Assembly: GCA_016840965.1 (NCBI GenBank)
Contig: JAEORI010000212.1
Span: forward strand, 1 to 11,412
Source of the DNA: Candidatus Thorarchaeota archaeon
GTDB taxonomy: Archaea > Asgardarchaeota > Thorarchaeia > Thorarchaeales > Thorarchaeaceae
Direction: 5' to 3'
Length of the DNA stretch: 11,412 bases
The translations under genes and the position numbers were made by a program. The notes below the pieces were generated by a model. It was not told the DNA's origin. It saw only the letters and a program-made list of their open reading frames with translations, and made no database searches. This document shows positions 6,790 through 11,412 of this stretch, piece after piece. Every line of letters starts with the position of its first letter. Positions within the stretch are counted from its first letter, which is position 1.

Positions 6790-9444
6790 ATGCCTGAGCA
6801 AGTTATGGAGAGTGATGATCACTCTAAGGTAAGAGAACAGCTGAAATCTCTTAGCAATCGCTACGCAATGGAGATACTTCAAGTATTGAGCCCTAAAACG
6901 GGAGAGATTGTTCCAACACTAGGTTGGGACAATATTGTTGATGGCATCCTATCACTCGATGGAATAGACAAACCATTAGTAAAATCCAAGAGTGAACGCA
7001 CTCAGACGCAGGTAGATTATGAGGAACTTCGACAAAGCCTGATGTCGGGTGGGACAATCTATGAAACTATGAATAAACTCGTACGCTCAGGGTATGTGAT
7101 ATCAACAGGTGATAAAGGTAAAAAACAGAGAGGGTTCATGATATCACATGAGGGCAGGCTTGCATTAGCAGCTATTGGTAGATTAAGTGGACCTATTGGA
7201 ACAGGGACAGATGTACAGAGAGCGGCAAAGATACTTTTGAAGCACAAGAATTTCGTGAGTCTTCTTCCAGCTCAGGAAAAGTTTGTCAAGGAGATTGGCG
7301 ATATAGATGGTAATTTAATAATTCAGATGCCGCCGGGCTCGGGTAAAACGTTTCTTGCGATGATAATCATCCTGTTGAGGCTACAGAGAAGAGTCAGATG
7401 TCTCTATCTGAGTCCCTATACATCCTTGAGCAGGCAAATCATTGAAGAATATGGTACTCTGCTGCAAGAACTTGGTTATTCTGTTGTCAGACATGATGGA
7501 TCAAGCAGAGCATCTGATGCGGAACTGGAGAAAGGTGACTTGATAATAGCAATGTATGAAACGTTCTCCGCAGCACTACTTCAAAAAAAGAAATGGACTG
7601 AGAAATTAGGACTAGCTGTTATTGACGAGCTTACCGAGCTTGATTCAATCACTGATGTCGATCCACAATCGTTGGGAACAGATAGAAGCACAAAGCTGGA
7701 CTGTGCCATTACCCTTTTGAAAGACCAAACTCAGCTTGTTACTCTTTCATCTCGTTTTGGAGAGACTGAAGAGGTGGCAGCATGGCTTGGTGCAAAGGTG
7801 TTTAGACCAAATGTGCGGCTCGTACCAGATGAGTTCATTGTGAACAAGGTCGATGATAAATTCGAGATAGTGAGTAGTGATGGGACTCAGCGTGCAAACT
7901 CATCACAGGAAGACGTGCTTGATGTTGTGATAGAACATCTTGGCAATTATCAGGATAAGTCAATACTGATAGTAGTGGGATCTAGATTTCGTGCTCAAGG
8001 GATAGCAAGAAGACTTGCAAGAAGTCATCCTAGAACTGTGGCTCCGGATGTTGTAGAAAGAGTCATTGGGTTGGGAGAAGTTCTCCCTCTGAGTAACAGA
8101 CTTGCAGATACTATGAAGTTCGGCACAGCATTCCACCATTCTGGTTTGGATACTGGAATCCGTGAGCGATTGGAACGAGAGATAAGAAATAGGACAATTA
8201 GAACAGTTGTATCTACCACAGGAATCACTTCAGGTATTAGCTTCCCATTTGATTGTGTACTGATTTTAATGAATCAGAATCTCTACTATCTCGAAACAAG
8301 AGCAAGATATCTACAGGTTGCAGGTAGAATTGGAGAAAATCATCTAGCTCAGTATGGGGGAAGAGTTTACCTTGTCTTTGAGGGCCCGAATAGAAACATG
8401 CCCAACTCGCAGGCAATGGAAACAAAACTGCTTCATAAGCCTCTTGAGCCATTGCGTCCTGGTATAATCTATCCAAGTTTAGCTATTTGCATTCTCACAA
8501 GACATACTTTTGATGGCAAAGTATTCACTCAAGCGCAACTAGAAGCAAAGTTTCTTGAGTTTGTAAAAGGCACATTTAGAGGATTTATTGACAATAATTA
8601 TAGATTGGGCATGAAGAAGTTCTTCAGGACCCTCTTTAGATGGTTAGTAAAGCAAGATGTTTTCGAAGAAACAGAAGATGGTTTCAAGTTGTCAAAGGAG
8701 GCACAGAGTGCAGCTCATGCGGACCTCGACATTAGTGACTATCTGCGAATCAAAAGTGGTCTATCGAAAATTGATGAGAATGCTGATGAAACAGCATTGA
8801 TAGATTTGATACTACAAGCTCATCTACCACAATCAATCAGACCAAGGACTTTCATGCCCTCCAAAACAGAACTCAAAATCATGAACCTAGAACCGCCAGA
8901 AGAATGGTATATACGAAGAGTACCTGAAAGACATAATGTGAAAAGCTCTGTACTGCAGGCTTGGCTGGATGAGCAAGATGTAGCAACCATTGTCAAGATG
9001 GCTGCTGAGCTGGCAAGAGGTATCAGCTTGGATGAAGGGGATCTAGACTCCCTACTAGGTGTCTGTAGCCAAGTTGCTGAGAGTTTGAGTGAATATCTTA
9101 GGGCTTTGAAGAAATCTAATCTAGCGGTTCGTATGAGCGTACTTTCGCGACAACTTCAATATGGCGTCGAAAAAGAGTTGGCTATCTCAGATTTACTTGA
9201 GCTAAGACTGCTTCCTGGCGATGATTCACCATCTGGTAGACTCTCGAGGAGCACAGCAAGAACACTCTATGAGAAAGGCTACACATCAATCTCTGATGTT
9301 GTAAAGAGAGATCTTGGCGCCAGCAAGGAGGGATATGCTAGAGACCGCTTTGCAAAGAATTGTGGATTAGAACCAAATCTAGCAAAAGAAGTTTACAAAG
9401 CAGCTCTATCACATATTCGTGCCAAACTTGGAGATGATGATTAA
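6790..9444 (+). CDS. Hel308/Ski2-like superfamily 2 helicase with extra N-terminal winged helix and altered motifs
   Basis: The protein has 884 residues from ATG 6790. Residues about 15-135 resemble a winged-helix region (helix LSNRYAMEILQVL, then TIYETMNKLVRSGYVIS and a GDKGKKQRGF wing), an addition in front of the usual helicase start. RecA domain 1 has Walker A PPGSGKT (181-187) and motif II DELT (279-282). RecA domain 2 has FHHSGLDTGIRERLE, the STTGITSGISFP motif V and QVAGRIGE (509-516) at motif VI. Behind them come a winged helix (about 590-640), a ratchet-like helical domain (about 720-780, with the GDL element) and a C-terminal helix-hairpin-helix starting at QYGVEKEL (about 789). This is the domain order of Hel308, which unwinds stalled forks. 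Motif II His is Thr, motif III SAT is SSR, and the final Arg of motif VI is Glu. ATP binding looks possible; unwinding is doubtful. Confidence 0.85.
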   Translation: MPEQVMESDDHSKVREQLKSLSNRYAMEILQVLSPKTGEIVPTLGWDNIVDGILSLDGIDKPLVKSKSERTQTQVDYEELRQSLMSGGTIYETMNKLVRSGYVISTGDKGKKQRGFMISHEGRLALAAIGRLSGPIGTGTDVQRAAKILLKHKNFVSLLPAQEKFVKEIGDIDGNLIIQMPPGSGKTFLAMIIILLRLQRRVRCLYLSPYTSLSRQIIEEYGTLLQELGYSVVRHDGSSRASDAELEKGDLIIAMYETFSAALLQKKKWTEKLGLAVIDELTELDSITDVDPQSLGTDRSTKLDCAITLLKDQTQLVTLSSRFGETEEVAAWLGAKVFRPNVRLVPDEFIVNKVDDKFEIVSSDGTQRANSSQEDVLDVVIEHLGNYQDKSILIVVGSRFRAQGIARRLARSHPRTVAPDVVERVIGLGEVLPLSNRLADTMKFGTAFHHSGLDTGIRERLEREIRNRTIRTVVSTTGITSGISFPFDCVLILMNQNLYYLETRARYLQVAGRIGENHLAQYGGRVYLVFEGPNRNMPNSQAMETKLLHKPLEPLRPGIIYPSLAICILTRHTFDGKVFTQAQLEAKFLEFVKGTFRGFIDNNYRLGMKKFFRTLFRWLVKQDVFEETEDGFKLSKEAQSAAHADLDISDYLRIKSGLSKIDENADETALIDLILQAHLPQSIRPRTFMPSKTELKIMNLEPPEEWYIRRVPERHNVKSSVLQAWLDEQDVATIVKMAAELARGISLDEGDLDSLLGVCSQVAESLSEYLRALKKSNLAVRMSVLSRQLQYGVEKELAISDLLELRLLPGDDSPSGRLSRSTARTLYEKGYTSISDVVKRDLGASKEGYARDRFAKNCGLEPNLAKEVYKAALSHIRAKLGDDD

Positions 9445-9947
9445 CTCCTTCCAAAGACCCAGAGGTCGTCATTGATATGATGTACAGACTTGATGACTTT
9501 CCCACTGGATACTGTTCTCAATTCGTCCGCGCCCATAAGAGATATGCCCACTGCTAAAGGTTTCCCGTGGTTCTCATCAACTACAACAACTACGCTGTTT
9601 TCCTTGACTCGATCTTCCACTTGTGTTATACCCGGACGCATAATGTCAGCTCCGTTCACTACAAACTTTACTGCGCCCATGTCAATAGTGACTCGAGGTA
9701 GGTCTACTAGGTTGTTCAGGAGGGCACGTAGAGTAGGGAACATGCGTCCTTCATGTTGGAAGAAGATTATATCTCCATTCAGGAGAAGGATACGTGATCC
9801 ATCATCTAATATCCCTCCCTCAAGTTGTGACTTGGTATCAAGGCCCCTAATCGAAGAGCCTATCTCGTTCTCGATTTTAGCAATCTCATCTCGTTGTTCT
9901 CGTTTCTTGAGAAGATGTCGCTTCTTTATACGTTCAATTTTTGGCAT
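9441..9947 (-). CDS. MCT-1/Tma20-like PUA-domain RNA-binding protein
   Basis: This 168-residue protein resembles MCTS1/Tma20 (COG2016), which binds the 40S subunit and, with its partner, acts in translation reinitiation and recycling. The N-terminus is strongly basic (KIERIKKRHLLKKREQRDE), followed by a domain with the family's FFQHEGRMFPTLRALL (62-77). The PUA domain covers about 85-168: VTIDMGAVKFVVNGADIMRPGI (in two blocks, 86-107) matches the MCT-1 pattern of a DxGAxKFVxxGAxIMxPG element. The end, VHHINDDLW, matches the human IHYLNDGLW. The start is ATG 9947; no good Shine-Dalgarno is seen within 15 bases. The stop overlaps the helicase stop on the other strand in TTAA (9441-9444). Upstream it is divergent from lsm. 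Archaeosine transglycosylase-type PUA proteins are an alternative, but the N-terminal part argues for MCT-1. Confidence 0.87.
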   Translation of the reverse strand: MPKIERIKKRHLLKKREQRDEIAKIENEIGSSIRGLDTKSQLEGGILDDGSRILLLNGDIIFFQHEGRMFPTLRALLNNLVDLPRVTIDMGAVKFVVNGADIMRPGITQVEDRVKENSVVVVVDENHGKPLAVGISLMGADELRTVSSGKVIKSVHHINDDLWVFGRS

Positions 9948-10022
9948 TACTTAATGATTGTAGTGGACTCCTTTTGAAGCCTACGTCATGGAAGTATCCT
10001 GAAATCCTCAGTCACCATCGTC

Positions 10023-10033
10023 ATATTTTTAAG
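10023..10033. promoter_or_regulatory. AT-rich TATA-like block between the MCT-1-like gene and lsm
   Basis: CATATTTTTAA (CTTAAAAATAT-like on the other strand) is the only AT-rich block in the divergent region 9948-10106. It lies about 75-85 bases before the lsm start and about 76 bases before the MCT-1-like start, so it may serve lsm, the other gene, or both. Confidence 0.35.
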
Positions 10034-10106
10034 CCATGTCCAAAGGATAGGGCGGACATCCTATGCCCGTCGGCCATATGATGTTACTTCTGTGATGGTG
10101 AACGCA

Positions 10107-10352
10107 ATGAATGCAGCTAAACCCATGGAACTACTTCAGACCTCGATTGGAGGTCAAGTACTTGTTGAGCTAAAAGGAAAGAAGAAGATCAAGGGCAAAC
10201 TGCGTGGCTATGACCAACACCTGAATCTTATACTTGAGGATGCTGAGGAAATCTCAATAGATCCTGAAACAGGTGAGCAGACAATCGAAGTAATCAAGAC
10301 AGTGATAGTGAGAGGCGACAATGTCGTAATCGTTTCTCCTCCACCAAAATAG
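10107..10352 (+). CDS. Sm-like archaeal protein (LSm)
   Basis: This is a small Sm-fold protein that forms rings and binds U-rich RNA in archaea; its eukaryotic relatives build snRNP and decay complexes. From ATG 10107 it has 81 residues. Sm1 is visible as VLVELKGKKKIKGKLRGYDQHLNLILEDAEE, read in two parts (strands, then the RNA-binding D-x-H-x-N loop). Sm2 is IVRGDNVVIVSP with the RGDN contact. The start is uncertain: in-frame GTG 10092, ATG 10095 and GTG 10098 also exist. ATG 10107 is preferred because GGTGA lies five bases upstream and because MNAAKPMELLQ gives the usual short N-terminus. It is followed 18 bases later by rpl37e, a pair conserved in many archaea, and the two are surely one transcript. 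Confidence 0.95.
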   Translation: MNAAKPMELLQTSIGGQVLVELKGKKKIKGKLRGYDQHLNLILEDAEEISIDPETGEQTIEVIKTVIVRGDNVVIVSPPPK

Positions 10353-10355
10353 TAC

Positions 10356-10361
10356 AAGGAG
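10356..10361 (+). promoter_or_regulatory. Ribosome binding site of rpl37e
   Basis: AAGGAG lies nine bases before ATG 10371 and only three before ATG 10365. It therefore decides for 10371, which gives the family-typical MGKGTPS beginning. Confidence 0.7.
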
Positions 10362-10370
10362 TGCATGATA

Positions 10371-10559
10371 ATGGGAAAAGGCACACCCTCCAAAGGTAAG
10401 AAGAACAACCCACACCATATTAGATGTAGGAGATGCGGAAGAAGGTCCTATCACGTCAGACACAAGAAATGTGCAGCTTGTGGATTTGGTTCTTCAAGTA
10501 AACTCCGGCAATACAACTGGGCACATAAGAAGGTTAATGGCATTCGAGTGCGTGGCTAA
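10371..10559 (+). CDS. rpl37e: 50S ribosomal protein L37e
   Basis: This is a 62-residue zinc-binding protein of the archaeal/eukaryotic large ribosomal subunit. It begins [12 protein letters not shown], as the family does. It carries CRRCG and CAACG as the two halves of the zinc ribbon, separated by the conserved [10 protein letters not shown], and ends in the basic RQYNWAHKK segment that reaches into rRNA. All four cysteines are present and the length is normal. It follows lsm by 18 bases in the standard archaeal pair. After its stop, 31 bases separate it from a convergent minus-strand gene; no clear T-rich terminator is seen there. Confidence 0.97.
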   Translation: MGKGTPSKGKKNNPHHIRCRRCGRRSYHVRHKKCAACGFGSSSKLRQYNWAHKKVNGIRVRG

Positions 10560-10590
10560 TCTGCATAAAACGCTACTATGAGCCATCTCA

Positions 10591-10881
10591 TTATTCATTT
10601 GACTCAGAGGAAATTTCATCAAATACCTCTATCCTGTCAATGACAGGTATAAGCAAGACAGTCCCACCTTCATTACTATCTCTTAGTAGTTTTCCTAGAC
10701 GGTAATGCCTGTAGTGTGTCCCTTTGTAGAAGACGCGAACATATAGTTTGATGTAGAAGACGAGGATGATGACAAATAGCATCGAGAGAGTGAACATTAC
10801 ATTTGCTAGGTGTGAACCTAACCAATCCATGAACGGGACTTGAATCAACATTTTGCAGCAATGCAGTAGCATTGCATGCAC
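10591..10881 (-). CDS. Short membrane protein resembling the N-terminal part of a stomatin/SPFH protein
   Basis: From GTG 10881 the protein has 96 residues. Residues about 28-50 form one hydrophobic membrane segment (MFTLSMLFVIILVFYIKLYV). Residues 59-89 then read HYRLGKLLRDSNEGGTVLL and IPVIDRIEVFDEI. This mirrors the start of stomatin-like proteins, where a membrane helix is followed by FRLGR, a G-rich turn, F-IIP and D-x-VDLR. The protein then stops; the roughly 150-200 residues of the rest of an SPFH domain are missing, and rpl37e lies only 31 bases further on, so there is no room for them. It may be a real mini-protein or a decayed remnant. The start is unclear: ATG 10872, ATG 10851 and ATG 10830 are alternatives and none has a convincing Shine-Dalgarno. 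Confidence 0.5.
   Translation of the reverse strand: MHAMLLHCCKMLIQVPFMDWLGSHLANVMFTLSMLFVIILVFYIKLYVRVFYKGTHYRHYRLGKLLRDSNEGGTVLLIPVIDRIEVFDEISSESNE
10854..10880 (-). other. Strong hairpin at the 5' end of the stomatin-like mini-gene
   Basis: GCAATGC (10858-10864), loop AGTA and GCATTGC (10869-10875) form a perfect 7-bp stem. TGCA at 10854-10857 and 10877-10880 extend it by four pairs across one bulged base. If translation starts at GTG 10881 it covers codons 1-9. If it starts at ATG 10851 it is a leader hairpin ending just before the start codon. It is not followed by a T-run on either strand within a few bases in a terminator-like layout, except TTTT at 10851-10854 on the plus strand, which lies on the 5' side. 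Confidence 0.45.
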
Positions 10882-11018
10882 TCTTAATTGCTGTTATTGC
10901 TCTACAATTCTATCACTCGCTCCAACAAAGACTGTGAGCCAGCAAAGTGAGCAGGTAAATCAGCTTTGTAGTCATTTCAGGCTCTGGAGTAACTAGAAGA
11001 ATGTGATTCCCACTGCTT

Positions 11019-11405
11019 TTATAACAAATCTATGAATTTTTTGAGCACATCTTTTGCATAGATAGTTGTTTTGCAAAATCGACAAGTAGTTTTATCGCCT
11101 TTCTTAGGATATTTGTTCTTTTTGAAGCAGTTTGGGCATTCGAGTGCCCAGATTAGTAATCCCTTTTCATGCAACAGAGAAAGAATTGTTTGAAAATCAG
11201 CTAGCATTTCGAAAGGACCTGGTATTCGTGCGAGCGCTTTACTTGAGATGTACCTACCCGTTTCAGTTACTCTCCCATCTAATTCTCCTCGCGAAATTAG
11301 ATGAGTCACTAGATCGGCGATTGTGAAGTACACTTGGTCCTTTGGGATTTTCTTTGGGTCAGATTCATGTAATAGAGCTATGAGTGAGTGGACTTGCTTA
11401 CTCAT
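11019..11405 (-). CDS. Unrecognised small protein with C-terminal zinc ribbon
   Basis: I do not recognise this protein. From ATG 11403-11405 it has 128 residues. The first 85 look helical, with a segment VYFTIADLVTHLISRGELDG that could be part of a small helical or winged-helix fold. C90-P-N-C93 and C108-R-F-C111, separated by 14 residues with KKGDKTT between, form a treble-clef/zinc-ribbon-like knuckle pair. The end is a basic helix (AKDVLKKFIDLL). Such ribbons bind nucleic acid or proteins; nothing narrower can be claimed. The frame stays open to the window edge (two more sense codons, Val and Ala), so the true start may lie beyond the window. A 137-base gap without a visible gene separates it from the next minus-strand gene. 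Confidence 0.65.
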   Translation of the reverse strand: MSKQVHSLIALLHESDPKKIPKDQVYFTIADLVTHLISRGELDGRVTETGRYISSKALARIPGPFEMLADFQTILSLLHEKGLLIWALECPNCFKKNKYPKKGDKTTCRFCKTTIYAKDVLKKFIDLL

Positions 11406-11412
11406 AGCAACT

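Noticed and set aside
6691..6882. 63-residue minus-strand open frame with a hydrophobic end, across the sepF/helicase gap
   Set aside because: It covers the divergent promoter region and the first codons of the helicase gene antisense and would end next to sepF. It has no Shine-Dalgarno or family resemblance; the gap is better explained as a promoter.
9490..9954. 154-residue open frame on the plus strand
   Set aside because: It runs antisense through the MCT-1-like gene; the translation is low-quality (Ser/Arg/Thr-rich, no domain), while the minus-strand protein matches a known family to its last residues.
10254..10463. Minus-strand open frames across the lsm-rpl37e junction
   Set aside because: They are antisense to two certain genes and their intergenic ribosome binding site; no family resemblance.
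10882..11018. Possible small RNA or tRNA in the 137-base gap
   Set aside because: I looked for tRNA arms and for C/D box pairs on both strands and found no convincing set; nothing else is visible there.
11132..11326. 64-residue plus-strand open frame
   Set aside because: It lies inside the zinc-ribbon gene on the opposite strand, which has four well-placed cysteines.

Overview
The window is an ordinary-looking but information-rich stretch of an archaeal chromosome. The archaeal assignment rests on several markers: Rpb4-type RNA polymerase subunit, L21e and L37e ribosomal proteins, a proteasome beta subunit with the Thr/Asp/Lys active site, the KH + beta-CASP termination factor aCPSF1/FttA, an Sm-like protein, Dim1/KsgA, an MCT-1/Tma20-like PUA protein and an archaeal-type long FKBP. 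Moderate GC, SepF and the eukaryote-like flavour of several proteins would fit an Asgard archaeon (for example a Thorarchaeota-like lineage). That finer placement is only an inference. There are no mobile elements, CRISPR arrays, rRNA or tRNA genes that I can see.

Layout. 1-2614 (+) is the classical archaeal cluster: last codons of rpl21e, rpoF, a DUF655 RNA-binding-type protein, ksgA, and a HemK2/Mtq2-like release-factor methylase overlapping ksgA by 4 bases. It continues on the same strand with a long FKBP carrying a lysine-rich tail (2669-3487), proteasome beta (3535-4242) and aCPSF1/FttA (4362-6278). The theme is making, modifying and quality-controlling transcripts and proteins.

6282-9947 changes style. 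A SepF-like cell-division protein (minus strand) ends 3 bases from the end of fttA. It is divergently paired with a large Hel308-like helicase (plus strand) across a 100-base gap that contains one perfectly palindromic TATA-like box. The helicase has an extra N-terminal winged-helix region, and three of its helicase motifs are altered. Its stop codon overlaps that of a convergent MCT-1/Tma20-like gene in a shared TTAA.

10107-10559 (+) is the conserved archaeal lsm-rpl37e pair. Convergent to it on the minus strand are a short membrane protein that looks like only the N-terminal part of a stomatin/SPFH protein, and, at the window edge, an unrecognised small protein with a C-terminal zinc ribbon.

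The most interesting items are the motif-degenerate Hel308-like protein paired with sepF, the stomatin-like mini-protein with a strong hairpin at its 5' end, and the histone-H1-like basic tail plus altered active site of the FKBP. I see no clearly new multi-gene system; the sepF/helicase divergent pair is the best candidate for a new functional link.
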